A stretch of DNA of 64,000 nt from Tridacna crocea. Lineage: Eukaryota; Mollusca; Bivalvia; Cardiida; Cardiidae. This document shows positions 59,301-64,000 of this stretch, piece after piece (the first letter of the stretch is position 1; each line of letters opens with the position of its first letter). The stretch lies in NCBI GenBank assembly GCA_943736015.1, contig OX031063.1:5561001-5625000 (forward strand), given 5' to 3'. The position numbers and the translations under genes are program-made. Below the pieces are notes generated by a model, which ran no database searches, had not been told where the DNA came from, and saw only the letters and a list, made by a program, of their open reading frames with translations.

Positions 59301-61688
59301 GGACTAGATGGAAAATCATTGTGATCGAAATTATTCCTCACTCGACGTTTTTCTTTTTCTTTCAACCAAAACAAGTCATTTCACAAACGTAATTCCTTTC
59401 TCTCTGTTCTGTAAACTGTATTTAAAGCATTGGCTATTAATTTACTTTTTTCACTACTTTGTTTGGAACTGTAACCATGTAATGAAATTCAAATAAATTT
59501 GGCGGTTAAAAAGGACTAAAATATTGAAAGGTATAGGATGGAGTAAACCAGAAACAAATTCCGAACATATCCAGTCTGCTTTCATCTACGATGTTTACAT
59601 ATATACAAAATATGAAGTACCTATGGGACTTCAAGTACTTAACGAACGTGTTTTTTAGGCTGCTCTAACTCACAAAACCAGACACCAGAACAGACACCAG
59701 AACAAACACCGGTACAGACACCAGTCAAGAAGGATGACTCAGGTTCCACCAATTATCTCTGGGTAATTGGTGTAGTTGCTGGTGTTTTAGTTGGTATCGC
59801 TGTTGGCGTGATCGTCGTCATCAAGCTCACAAAGAAACGGTAAACGCAATTCAAAGTTTTTCATATACAATACTTTTTATTGCTAAATTATACGTTAATG
59901 TCAAGAAAGATGGGCCCGAATTCACCAAGCCTTCTTAATGACAGTCTTTATCTTTTTTCTTTTACCAATTTTCTAAATTGCAGAGTAACGCAGTTTCTGA
60001 TTGGATAAGCCAAATGGTTTAGCCAATCAGCAGTCGTATTACTCTCTTAATCTATGGTAAGATTAAGAATGCACTTCAGACTGGATGGCGAAAACGGGTC
60101 CCTCTTTACAGTAATTTATAGAATCAAATGACTTTAAGTGAGAACCGATCACGAGATCTTTTTCACAAACATTTCTTGATATTGGTCTGATTTCAGATTC
60201 CAAGACTAGTAATTTTGGCCACTATTCATTAACCATTCAATATTATATTTCATTTGTCTATTTTTAGAAATGTTATTGATAAAGAAATGACGTAATTTAA
60301 GCTGGGGGGGGAATTATTTCCCCGTCACAATGAATATTTCCTCCTACCGAAAATCTGGTTAATTGACTTGAGATCAAAGTTCTAAAAGTGGCATTCGTTG
60401 ACAAAATAATCAGAGGAAATATATAATTTATTTCATCAGCTTGTGGTTGATATTGGGAAATATTTGCCAAAAGAAGGGAAAGGTCGGCACTCGTTTTTTT
60501 TCGCATACCTTTCCCTTTTTCGGAAAATGTTTCCCAATATCAACCACAAGCTGATGAAATAAACTCCATAAATTGCTTTTTCCCCAATAGTTTTCTGAAT
60601 TTTAAAGCAAGGGAATTTACCATTGGCTAAACCATATTGTTGGCCAATCAGAAATTGTGTTTCTTTCTAAGTGAAAGACAATACTGAGGTGCCTTTCAGT
60701 ATGGTTGGGTTATGGGGGCCTTTATTCGCTAAAACGTTCTGTCCCAGGCAATGAGGCGGTTAAACTTCGAATGAAGAGTTAGTACCTAACTAGGAATGTG
60801 CCTGGTATACCGCCAAGTCTATTATTTCAAGTACTGCCTCTGACGAAGTGTGCACTAGATCAGTTCGACGCTGCTGAATTCTAATGGCTATTCTCAAAAT
60901 TCACACAATGCACTCAACAATTTTCATTATATCGATTGACCTTATAGATTTGTTTTTGGAGCAGTAAAGGTACTCATTTTCATTTCGTGTTCTGTTGTAT
61001 TCACCCTTTTCTATGCAGTTCCATGTTTTAACGACCCAAATGGGGAATGCTTTTGAAAATACATGTATTGTTGAAATACAACAATGTTTTCTACCTTCAA
61101 AAACAAGGTCCAAAATTTGCAAAAACTCCTATTTGTTGTTTGCAGATGCTTTGAATTTGGATTGCTTGTAATTTTTGATGGTGGGTAAAAAGTTAATATA
61201 ACAACAATTGCAGACCAAAGCCCATCTAGCAAAACCATTGTCAATTCACTATCAAAAGTCGCATTCTGTTGATGCTATATAATAAACGACACTTGCACTG
61301 TATTTCTATTTCCTTTTTTTTTTTTTTCCTTCTTCTTCTTCTTTTCCTTCTTCTTCTTACACTTCTTGCACTTTATTTCATTTTTCTTCTTCTTTTCCTC
61401 CTTCTTCTTATTCTTTTTCTTCCGTATTAACTCTGTTTTCAATAATTTAATTAAATACCAATACGCGATAACGCGTGCTGGATTTCCAGACCTTTCGAAC
61501 TTTGGCTTTCAGAAATAAGATTTATCACTAGCAAAGATAGTCAACATACTTGTCTCAAAAGTAATCAAAGAGTTAATGAACATGTTGTTTCTATTCCTTA
61601 TTTCAGAGGTAAAAAAGTTTCTGATTCGACCCTACTGGAACGACCGATAGCAAGTTCAAAGACCACGTTAAAAGAAAGTGAAAATTGA
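32348..61688 (+). CDS. VWDE-like: VWDE-like type I membrane protein (D8C-VWD-EGF-TM), 19 coding exons
   Basis: I assembled this gene by joining open segments at GT-AG borders with matching phases. The coding exons are 32348-32393, 34625-34834, 35758-35919, 36877-36891, 37268-37533, 38360-38449, 39094-39444, 43305-43396, 48892-48955, 49389-49580, 50604-50860, 51356-51644, 52118-52267, 52904-53084, 54156-54346, 55770-56030, 58478-58598, 59659-59839 and 61607-61688. They total 3201 nt, or 1066 residues plus a stop. Domain order is signal peptide (1-16), D8C (about 20-141), conserved VWDE middle (145-380), VWD (about 391-570), Cys-rich linker with basic site RRRR (655-658) and KR (661-662), EGF (776-802), a second conserved module (803-939), a Cys-rich NP..KC module (940-979), a PEQTP stalk (989-1001), a membrane span (1012-1034) and a 32-residue tail. 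Established: this order matches the N-terminal part of VWDE. Inference: a cell-surface or shed extracellular protein. The long EGF array of vertebrate VWDE is missing. Exon 1 is the least certain; the rest is supported by phase and family pattern. Confidence 0.85.
32394..33959. other. intron 1 of the VWDE-like gene, first part
   Basis: Holds TTTA-rich low complexity (32604-32690) and a GATCTATT triplet repeat (33832-33856). No other feature seen. Confidence 0.5.
33960..34285. mobile_element. diverged copy of the GGTAAGACC-ended TTAA element
   Basis: GTTGATAAATAAAG.., TGTCTATCTTGAAATCA, AAATGATAATTC and TACTGGAAATAG in order match 49943-50306; the right end is GTACTACC-TTAA. The left terminus is lost. 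Confidence 0.65.
34625..34834 (+). CDS. VWDE-like: VWDE-like exon 2: first half of D8C domain
   Basis: The exon encodes residues 16-85 and is flanked by aag| and |gtaaga, phase 1 at both ends. It shows the D8C signature: an early Cys, GWYYVG, and CGTKFPVWLNG at the exon end. The same CGTKFP.W.NG motif closes the paralogous - strand exon at 6856-7068, which independently supports the boundary. Confidence 0.9.
35758..35919 (+). CDS. VWDE-like: VWDE-like exon 3: second half of D8C domain
   Basis: The exon starts KHPTDD, which completes the WLNG.HP motif across the intron. It carries CKGFYVYYLG and ends GYCFG, the conserved D8C close (C..FYVY.L...YC). Acceptor ttaccag and donor gtgagc give phase 1 at both ends. 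Its length of 162 nt equals one of the two possible lengths of the paralogous - strand exon. Confidence 0.9.
35938..36163. mobile_element. TTAA palindromic MITE in intron 3
   Basis: Core AATACTGGTAACCAGCATTTTC; right end CATTTGCAAAGATTTAAG eroded. Confidence 0.75.
36877..36891 (+). CDS. VWDE-like: VWDE-like exon 4: 15-nt microexon
   Basis: This is a fifteen-base exon between a good acceptor (attttacag) and a perfect donor (gtaagt), phase 1 at both ends. It adds only GEGHN between the D8C domain and the next module. Skipping it also keeps the frame, so it could be optional. Support is from splice signals and phase only. Confidence 0.6.
37268..37533 (+). CDS. VWDE-like: VWDE-like exon 5
   Basis: The exon encodes residues 145-233 in phases 1 to 0. 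The segment resembles the part of VWDE after the D8C domain: P.I.ADI, a single Cys in FACDF, YYVVSWYMNG and a closing LTEK...LGNN. It has no catalytic motif and is probably a structural extracellular module. The donor is gtaagc. Confidence 0.85.
38360..38449 (+). CDS. VWDE-like: VWDE-like exon 6
   Basis: A 30-codon phase 0-0 exon (acceptor ttatttcag, donor gtatgt). It reads VSCSVRAF...SKDYFVGIR. The pattern V.C.V.A and S.[DE][YF]F.GI[KR] is conserved in VWDE ahead of the VWD domain. Confidence 0.85.
39094..39444 (+). CDS. VWDE-like: VWDE-like exon 7
   Basis: A 117-codon phase 0-0 exon following a polypyrimidine acceptor ending tttttcaag. It has the VWDE-type pattern: SIRLTPTIPIGC, paired cysteines (C..THC), a mid-exon C..LAF...RCG, and IWSNYILPPIK at the end. 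Open reading continues into both introns, but those extensions have no family pattern. Confidence 0.9.
39952..41774. mobile_element. 1.8-kb palindromic-array element in intron 7
   Basis: The left terminus (ATATGTCGTAGTCCAAACTG, array to about 40146) and right terminus (array from about 41563, ending CCTACGACATATAC) are inverted. The arrays chain palindromic modules such as CTAGGCAGATC/GATCTGCCTAG and TTTTGGTCCAGACCAAA, with GAATTC joints. The interior is AT-rich, has no coding frame and holds a MITE at 40745-40921. Confidence 0.85.
40745..40921. mobile_element. TTAA palindromic MITE nested in the 39952-41774 element
   Basis: TTTTGAAAACATTATGCGG, eroded core CTAGTAACTTAC, right end ATGTGGTAAAGGG-TTAA. 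It post-dates the host element. Confidence 0.75.
41971..42482. mobile_element. about 486-bp insertion flanked by a 13-bp direct repeat
   Basis: TTGTGAATAAGGG occurs at 41971-41983 and 42470-42482 and looks like a target-site duplication. The insert carries CATGTCGTAGAAGGCGACTA and CATGTCGTAAAAGGCGACAA as inner direct repeats. It is probably a SINE or short LINE-mobilised unit. Confidence 0.6.
43305..43396 (+). CDS. VWDE-like: VWDE-like exon 8: start of VWD domain
   Basis: It encodes VSINDP... then CHSYNDPHMKTFDGK, the diagnostic opening C...DPH..TFDG of a von Willebrand factor D domain. Phase is 0 to 2, ending within the Lys codon, and the donor is gtaagc. Confidence 0.92.
44240..44270. repeat. 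CA/CCCACA simple repeat
   Basis: Run of ACACACCC/ACACAC units just beyond the end of the Penelope-like element. Confidence 0.85.
44340..47330 (-). pseudogene. Penelope-like retroelement (RT plus GIY-YIG), decayed
   Basis: Read on the - strand it is one retroelement protein broken by frameshifts and stops. An N-terminal Gln/Ser/Lys-rich region (about 46724-47329) is followed by LKFAPTPT..FYRKLKLKE (46428-46640), YYGLPKIHKSN, NPDKYVEIINPGDLTFRAIV, RT block A LVSFDVTSLYTNI (about 45840) and RGTAMGTKFAPTYATL. The catalytic RFLDDCF is at 45514-45525, and then come SFLDILL and KRKPPNLKNILTRAKF. The C-terminus has CG..NC..C, VIYVITCNGC, a TGA (44733-44735), then EYYIGQTGDKLRT, the GIY-YIG endonuclease. 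Established: Penelope-like elements combine this RT with GIY-YIG. The frames disagree around block A and just after FLDD, so it is inactive. Confidence 0.88.
44345..44400 (-). ncRNA. hammerhead ribozyme core at the Penelope-like element end
   Basis: On the - strand, CTGATGA (44380-44386) is followed by stem II GGC-GTTA-GCC and then GAAAC (GAAA at 44366-44369). That is the conserved hammerhead core in the right order and spacing. Established: Penelope-like elements carry hammerhead motifs in their terminal repeats. I did not resolve helices I and III or the cleavage triplet, so activity is not claimed. Confidence 0.7.
47235..48040 (+). pseudogene. 3' fragment of a non-LTR retrotransposon (LINE)
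   Basis: An open frame to 47727 encodes KERMIACFKQEWFAKISNS, YICKLRISAHSLQIQTGRFS and LCQICQSGEIEDEFHFSLVC. This is the C-terminal zinc-binding tail of LINE reverse transcriptases (C..C...HF....C). A 3' UTR, AATAAATG at about 48004 and a TTCTG-repeat tail at 48017-48035 follow. The upstream RT and endonuclease are absent. The frame continues leftward only as antisense of the Penelope-like element. Confidence 0.8.
47870..47950. repeat. GA-rich simple repeat
   Basis: GAGAGAGA runs interspersed with GCGAGGGAGCGA within the LINE 3' UTR. Confidence 0.85.
48108..48327. mobile_element. TTAA palindromic MITE with covarying arms
   Basis: CCCTTTCCCAAACAA at the left mirrors TTGTTTGAGAAAGGG at the right (14 of 15), with flanks TTCA and TTAA. 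The core reads GAAATTGCTCGTTACGAGCAATTTC: it differs from other copies on both arms in a matched way. Confidence 0.93.
48535..48672. repeat. GTGG-rich minisatellite
   Basis: Units of GTGTGGGTGTGGGTGGATG with an embedded AAAATCTAAATATGTGTGGG repeated two to three times. Confidence 0.85.
48892..48955 (+). CDS. VWDE-like: VWDE-like exon 9: VWD domain
   Basis: The exon reads KLYDNHQEGDYILYRN...NTE, matching the second conserved block of VWD domains (YD....G.Y.LY). Phase is 2 to 0. The 5.5-kb intron before it holds the Penelope-like and LINE remnants. Confidence 0.88.
49389..49580 (+). CDS. VWDE-like: VWDE-like exon 10: VWD domain
   Basis: A 64-codon phase 0-0 exon with VQARYFTCG, KCNCGIAVRAG and LQVKSDGGLKYK. 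The CNCG.A.R.G motif is typical of VWDE. Acceptor ttacatag and donor gtaaaa. It can splice to exon 11 or, in frame, to the candidate terminal exon at 49711. Confidence 0.88.
49711..49767 (+). CDS. candidate alternative terminal exon inside the VWD domain
   Basis: After a strong acceptor (tcttttattttag), an in-frame segment reads VENDSNGCGCLRGSCFQK and then TAA. An AATAAA at 49763-49768 overlaps the stop. Joined to exon 10 it would end the protein halfway through the VWD domain with an added Cys-rich tail. The usual VWD continuation is exon 11, so this is an alternative end, a relic or chance. Confidence 0.3.
   Translation, partial: VENDSNGCGCLRGSCFQK
49943..50306. mobile_element. 364-bp TTAA element with about 18-bp perfect inverted ends
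   Basis: It lies between TTAA at 49939 and 50307. The left end GGTAAGACCTGTGTAATG is the exact reverse complement of the right end. It lies in intron 10 right after the candidate terminal exon. A diverged copy is at 33960-34285. Confidence 0.88.
50604..50860 (+). CDS. VWDE-like: VWDE-like exon 11: end of VWD domain
   Basis: The exon continues LKYK with IFFAYGTYVHTT and carries STVGLCGRLDGDISNDF, the GLCG..DG...NDF signature that closes VWD domains. It ends FIRQWR, the start of the ..WR....ENLF block. Phase is 0 to 2, donor gtagtt. Confidence 0.92.
51356..51644 (+). CDS. VWDE-like: VWDE-like exon 12: Cys-rich linker with basic cleavage site
   Basis: It completes WRLDDDSENLF, then carries C.C, several spaced cysteines and CSFTYSRRRRSLKR. 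The RRRR/KR cluster (residues 655-662) fits a proprotein convertase site. Phase is 2 to 0, donor gtaaat. Cleavage is inferred; the domain order beforehand matches VWDE. Confidence 0.9.
52118..52267 (+). CDS. VWDE-like: VWDE-like exon 13
   Basis: A 50-codon phase 0-0 exon: RGVKVKNMTEAEARQYC...C...LDTCAADIM. The spacing A..YC...I.....C and I/LD.CA.DI recalls the segment ahead of the first EGF in VWDE. Acceptor tttgtag, donor gtaact. Confidence 0.85.
52484..52675. mobile_element. TTAATGC-ended MITE in intron 13
   Basis: Between TTAA at 52480 and 52676; TGCATGTACAAAAACTATCG at the left, ATACATCATACTGATGTA at the right. Same family as 16896-17107. Confidence 0.7.
52904..53084 (+). CDS. VWDE-like: VWDE-like exon 14: start of EGF module
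   Basis: It encodes a helical-looking stretch with one Cys, then IACPNNCSEAGDCIKG, the first three cysteines of an EGF module. Phase is 0 to 1, donor gtactt. Its first 85 bases and 36 bases of upstream intron are duplicated at 53337-53457. Confidence 0.88.
53337..53457 (+). pseudogene. truncated recent copy of VWDE-like exon 14 with its acceptor
   Basis: This 121-bp segment matches 52868-52988 with about four substitutions and keeps the acceptor (exon copy from 53373). The match stops after ...QRNTT. The following bases give RLTY and a stop at the edge of a hairpin. It has no donor, so inclusion would truncate the protein. Confidence 0.85.
53468..53527. repeat. perfect 27-bp inverted repeat with 6-bp loop
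   Basis: The arms 53468-53494 and 53501-53527 are exact reverse complements around the loop aagtta. The hairpin starts 10 bases after the truncated exon 14 copy and covers its stop codon. Confidence 0.95.
53577..53795. mobile_element. TTAA palindromic MITE, reverse orientation, intron 14
   Basis: TTTTTACCAAACAAC at the left, GTTCGGTAAAGGG-TTAA at the right; eroded core AATGCTAGTAACTAGGATT. Confidence 0.8.
54156..54346 (+). CDS. VWDE-like: VWDE-like exon 15: end of EGF module and next module
   Basis: It starts KCDCDSGFGGSDCS, completing the six-Cys EGF pattern begun in exon 14 (Cys 776, 780, 786, 791, 793, 802). It continues GMCDEKDMEC...VFGSVF..S..LTCKLEEF, as VWDE does after its first EGF. 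Phase is 1 to 0, donor gtaaga. Confidence 0.92.
54402..54632. mobile_element. TTAA palindromic MITE, intron 15
   Basis: ATCCTTTACCAAGCAATCC at the left, core ATGCTGTTACCAGCAT, right end TTTGGTTAATGGTTTA. An internal AGAAGACTTTTGAAAA duplication lies before the core. Confidence 0.75.
55210..55330. repeat. palindromic fragment with CAGACTGC motifs
   Basis: GATCAAGATCAGACTGCA is mirrored by TGCAGTCTGATCTTTGATC, part of the wider GCAGTC/CAGGCTGACC group of elements. Short and eroded. Confidence 0.5.
55770..56030 (+). CDS. VWDE-like: VWDE-like exon 16
   Basis: An 87-codon phase 0-0 exon with ETMCPLTKTRRKC, YTISVSNDGNIYEDG and YDSTCQ. The CPL and SVSNDG....DST/KCQ blocks are hallmarks of the post-EGF module in VWDE. 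Acceptor ttatttcag, donor gtttgt. The open frame upstream of 55770 is intronic. Confidence 0.9.
56403..57262. mobile_element. 860-bp palindromic-array element in intron 16
   Basis: The left terminus (ATACGTTCTGCGCAAAGAAG) and right terminus (TTTGCGCAGAACATATATAC) are inverted. Both arms are arrays of TGCGCAAAGTAGGAATTC, ATTCCGGAATTGTCCCG and CACTTTGTCC modules, many self-palindromic (TTCCGGAA). The left array runs to about 56655 and the right begins about 57045. A MITE is nested at 56745-56921. Confidence 0.85.
56745..56921. mobile_element. degraded TTAA palindromic MITE nested in the 56403-57262 element
   Basis: Core CATGGTTACCAATAG, right part GCGAATGCTTTCATTTAGAA and end ATGTGGTAAAAC. Confidence 0.6.
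57570..57650 (+). repeat. tRNA-derived SINE-like head
   Basis: GAGCCCTGGTAGCACAGTCG (A box) and GGATTCTATCC (B box, 57624-57634) at tRNA-like spacing. The acceptor stem is weak, so a SINE or pseudo-tRNA is more likely than a gene. Confidence 0.5.
57905..58120. repeat. diverged TTAATGC-family element
   Basis: ATTGAATCTGCAAAAAAGTATCGACC.. aligns with the family start; the end is eroded and a G-run (57900-57910) precedes it. Confidence 0.5.
58141..58397. mobile_element. second copy of the 4100-4364 MITE
   Basis: Left ATGTGACCTATCACGCAAA, right TTGTGTGATTTGTCACA, same internal order (GAAACTGCGAAAAGTGTCAA, CAGGCTGACCAGGG, TTGAATTATCAACTTAAACT). Confidence 0.8.
58478..58598 (+). CDS. VWDE-like: VWDE-like exon 17: Cys-rich NP..KC module
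   Basis: It reads DGFCFINNKCVPKGDLNPKD then KCLKCDDTVSTKSW. The pattern C.I...C...GD.NP...C..C....S...W follows the SNDG module in VWDE. Phase is 0 to 1, donor gtaaaa. Confidence 0.9.
58773..58991. mobile_element. TTAA palindromic MITE, intron 17
   Basis: CCCTTTGCCAAACAATCC at the left, core ATGCTGGTTAACACCAT with eroded right arm, GATCGGTTAAG at the right. Confidence 0.75.
59077..59295. mobile_element. TTAA palindromic MITE, reverse orientation, intron 17
   Basis: CTCTTTACCAGACGAC at the left, GTGTGGTAAAAGGGTTGA at the right; core ATGATGGTTACAAGTACCAT eroded. Confidence 0.75.
59659..59839 (+). CDS. VWDE-like: VWDE-like exon 18: Pro/Thr stalk and transmembrane span
   Basis: It encodes GCSNSQNQ, three short PEQTP/PVQTP repeats, a charged KKDDSG spacer and then a 23-residue hydrophobic segment (Y1012-I1034) rich in Gly and Val. 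Basic residues KLTKKR follow, the usual stop-transfer signal. Phase is 1 to 2, donor gtaaac. Confidence 0.92.
60258..60568. mobile_element. hairpin-tailed element, copy 2, intron 18
   Basis: It matches 12866-13245. Hairpin arms are about 60425-60486 and 60507-60563, with GTTGATATTGGG paired to CCCAATATCAAC where copy 1 has GTTAATA/TATTAAC. Confidence 0.8.
61005..61194. mobile_element. degraded TTAA palindromic MITE, intron 18
   Basis: Starts CACCCTTTTCTATGCAG, has AACAATGTTTTCTACC and TTTGCAGATGCTTTGAATTT, and ends GTGGGTAAAAAGTTAA. The core centre is replaced by ATACATGTATTGTTG. Confidence 0.65.
61310..61430. repeat. (TTC)n polypyrimidine tract
   Basis: Long T and CTT/TTC runs in intron 18. 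Confidence 0.9.
61607..61688 (+). CDS. VWDE-like: VWDE-like exon 19: cytoplasmic tail and stop
   Basis: After ttatttcag the frame continues RGKKVSDSTLLERPIASS and ends KTTLKESEN with TGA at 61686-61688. The tail is basic near the membrane and Ser/Thr-rich; I see no recognised signalling motif. Confidence 0.85.
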
Positions 61689-62075
61689 CCCAGAATAATG
61701 TCACTTAGTTACGGTTAGAAGTTTTCAACGAACTTAGTATAGTCCCTCGAACTTTCTTCCGGTCAACTGGAAATTTTTTCAAACCTCATTATGAATAATT
61801 AATCAAATATGAATCATTACACTTATATTGCCTTAACTTCACATGAAATTGTAGGAAATAAGAAATTGTAAGTGATCCTTTTCCCATAATAATGTTTATG
61901 TCATTTACAGAGACATTTTTCCAGTCATTGGTGTGTCTGTCTTAGTGTCATTTTACCTAATTGGTTTCTCAACCCTTTATCGCACAATCCCGACTTCTAA
62001 CGACCCTGTGAAAAAAAAAATGAAACGTGTCACTGAAGGAAAGCCCGGTATGTGTCATGCTCTACACATTTCTTA

Positions 62076-62375
62076 TTTCACAAAATAACGAAATCCTAAA
62101 TCGTTCAAACAAATAACTATTTCGAGAAAAAACGAAATCCTATAGCGTTAAAACGAAATGCTGATTCGAGAAAAACGAAATGCTATTTTGAGAAAACGAA
62201 ATGGATATGTTTGGAACATCTGGTTGCCATCGTATACATGCAGACTGTGTACAGTCACTCATCTCATATCACCATGGCGGACGATGACAACCAAATGTTC
62301 CGAACATACACATTACGTTTTCTCGAAATAGCATCTCGTTCTATCGAAATAGCATTTCGCTCTAACAATTTTGAA
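62076..62375. mobile_element. palindromic-array element with AACGAAATGCTATTTCG modules
   Basis: The left arm (about 62150-62234) and right arm (62279-62362) are inverted. Both carry AACGAAATGCTATTT modules and a GGAACATCTGGTTGCCATCG block around a short centre. The frame at 62211-62450 runs through the hairpin and is not a gene. Confidence 0.75.
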
Positions 62376-62509
62376 TGTCGATTTCTCAATGGTCAACAGG
62401 TTATTGAAAAGGGATTTCCATTTCATCGTAAATGCACTTTCCACATATGAAGTATCTTACGAACATTAAAGATTGAAACAAGTGCATGGCTGAAATACAA
62501 ACCACTTCT

Positions 62510-62602
62510 GGCGGGATTCGAGCCTATGCGGACAAAATTTTAATATCCTCGTTTTTCGAGGTTTTTAAAGACCAACACCATAACCGCAAAGCTAAACAGA
62601 TA
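62510..62602 (-). repeat. tRNA-like sequence, SINE or pseudo-tRNA
   Basis: On the - strand TTAGCTTTGCGGTTATGG (A-box-like) precedes GGCTCGAATCCCGCC (B box) with CCTCGAAAAACGAGG between. The A-to-B distance is longer than in a normal tRNA. Confidence 0.45.
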
Positions 62603-62740
62603 TCTCCCAAATGCAGTTTTTAGGTATTATATTAAATCGGGTCGAAACCATGCTTGTTTTCCAATCCTACCTATCAACCTTTGAAACTTGTTATACCATG
62701 TATCATTTCTTTTATTTTACATGTGTATTTGTATCAACAT

Positions 62741-62750
62741 AATAAATAAA
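62741..62750 (+). terminator. candidate polyadenylation signals downstream of the VWDE-like gene
   Basis: Two overlapping AATAAA hexamers occur about 1.05 kb after the stop codon. No nearer canonical hexamer was noticed, but the 62.1-62.6 kb repeats in between make a 3' UTR this long uncertain. Confidence 0.25.
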
Positions 62751-62879
62751 GTTTAAACTAAACCATGCATGAAGGAGTTGTCTCCCGTAACAAGTAATAT
62801 CTTGTCCCTGAAAACAAAAAAATTCGGATCTTTGCATACTTATTTCTATCGTAGTTAATTTAGTTGACATTGATTTTAT

Positions 62880-62960
62880 TGTCTCATGAATTTAGTTCGT
62901 CTGCAAATGCTTTCGATTTGAGACAAACTTAAAATTTTGTCTTTTGGTAATGAGTTAAGC
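62880..62960. repeat. right-end fragment of a TTAA palindromic MITE
   Basis: GTCTGCAAATGCTTTCGATT.. to TTTTGGTAATGAG-TTAA; the left half is missing. Confidence 0.7.
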
Positions 62961-63267
62961 CCCCTTTTGCCAGAAAATTGCTCATATTCACATTGATCAA
63001 ATGGTCACAAATTAAGTGAAATACTAGTGGCCAAAGCTTTTTCATCGTCTAGCACTTTCGACAGAGAAAAGAAAGTAATTTTGCTCAATGGAAGGACACT
63101 GTGATTTGTTTTGTTTTTTTTTTGTTTGTTTGTTTTACCTTTGTGTGCCTTTTTTATCATATCTTCTTAATTTCTTCATACTGATTTTTTGTATTTATCC
63201 TTTGATTAAAGTTGATTTTTATCTCTATATATTGCTTTTTTTTTTTTCTTTATTTTCATTTGTTTAA

Positions 63268-63437
63268 CTCTACCACACGACAAAATGTTAGATCGGTTCA
63301 AATTGAAAGCATTTGCTGACGACAAAAATAAAGGTGACTGAAAAATTGAAATTTGTTCTGGGAAGTGTAGAAACCACTGTGTTTTCAAAAGGCCTCTTTC
63401 TCAGGGGCGTCAAAAGTAGGGATTGTGTGGTAATGGG
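63268..63437. mobile_element. TTAA MITE with palindrome core deleted
   Basis: TTAA-CTCTACCACACGAC at the left and TGTGTGGTAATGGG-TTAA at the right. The GGAGAAAATGCTGG core and its left arm are missing, leaving 170 bp. Confidence 0.82.
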
Positions 63438-63441
63438 TTAA

Positions 63442-63930
63442 GAAGGGAGATTCCTAATGAAAACAGCTATTTCCTCCATAACTCTATTCTAAAAAATGTT
63501 CAATGCTTAAAACTGAGCCATCTGTCTCCTTTTTTTCCCCTCACAGAATTATGATTTATAAGTTTAAAACAACTATATTCTCATAACATTTTAAGGAAAC
63601 TAACAAAAGTATCAACAAATAGTTTCAAGACAGACATCAAAGGAATTTCTGATCGGTAAAAACTATCTAAAAGTTTTATGTCAGTATAAATCCGTATTCA
63701 TCAACTAACGAGAAATTTTATTCCATGTTGCATTTGAGGCATTAGTGTTGCTCTACCTAAAGGCTGATTTTGATATCCTTGAAATTATGTTGTTCAGTTC
63801 CGTAAACTGATCTCAATCGATTCTTGAAAAAAAAGATAATCGCTCGTTTGGCGTGTTAAGGAGACAGACAAATACACACAAAGAATATGTTAGCCTCACT
63901 CTGTGAAGAGAGGGGTATAACATATAGAAA
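63442..63930. other. no gene or repeat seen
   Basis: AT-rich sequence downstream of the last MITE. No frame with protein-like composition. Confidence 0.4.
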
Positions 63931-63934
63931 AAAA

Positions 63935-64000
63935 AATCAATCAATGTCAATCTGCGCAGTCCATGCATGCTGTATTTGGTCAAACTCTTTGCTATTGGTC
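63935..64000. repeat. start of another TTAATGC-related element, cut by the window end
   Basis: AATCTGCGCAGTCCATGCATGC and CAAACTCTTTGCTATTGGTC match the inner part of 16896-17107. Confidence 0.5.

Noticed and set aside
62211..62450. 79-residue frame with MADDDNQMF start
   Set aside because: It lies inside the inverted-repeat element; MADDDN.. is the complement of the other arm.
62510..62602. tRNA gene with long variable arm
   Set aside because: A-to-B spacing and stems do not fit well, and it lies next to mobile elements.

Overview
This is eukaryotic, AT-rich, intron- and transposon-heavy DNA. Long introns with GT-AG borders, short exons, dense short inverted-repeat elements, a Penelope-like retroelement and an invertebrate-type VWDE-like gene suggest a lophotrochozoan animal, most likely a bivalve mollusc. 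The species cannot be fixed from the sequence.

The one gene that can be followed end to end is on the + strand (32348-61688). I assemble 19 coding exons with consistent phases into a 1066-residue type I membrane protein. It runs signal peptide, D8C (uromodulin/OIT3-type) domain, conserved VWDE middle, von Willebrand factor D domain, furin-like basic site, one EGF module, a Cys-rich module, a Pro/Thr stalk, one membrane span and a short tail. It resembles the N-terminal two thirds of VWDE but ends in a membrane anchor rather than an EGF array. A TATA box and inverted CCAAT motifs precede it. It contains a 15-nt microexon, a possible alternative terminal exon in the middle of the VWD domain, and a broken recent copy of exon 14.

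On the - strand at 1020-7068 lie exons of a second D8C-bearing gene, head-to-head with the first. Two exons form one D8C domain matching that of the + strand gene, and a third belongs to another D8C domain. The rest of this gene was not found or lies outside the window.

Between the two genes (about 13.95-29.02 kb) is a composite repeat block. A roughly 6-kb unit is present twice in tandem, each copy headed by a GC-rich two-step hairpin. Inverted arms of about 350 bp bound the block, and a 2-kb element has inserted into an extra copy of one arm.

The window is also a record of small DNA transposons. About 20 copies of a 220-bp element lie between TTAA sites with CCCTTTACC-type ends and carry a long perfect palindrome at the centre. 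Nested and back-to-back insertions show TTAA target use. Four unrelated elements (8.0, 40-41.8, 56.4-57.3 and 62.1 kb) share a second design: inverted termini followed by arrays of short palindromic modules. Inside the + strand gene's largest intron (43.4-48.9 kb) sits a decayed Penelope-like element with a GIY-YIG remnant and a hammerhead ribozyme core, abutting the tail of a LINE in the opposite orientation.
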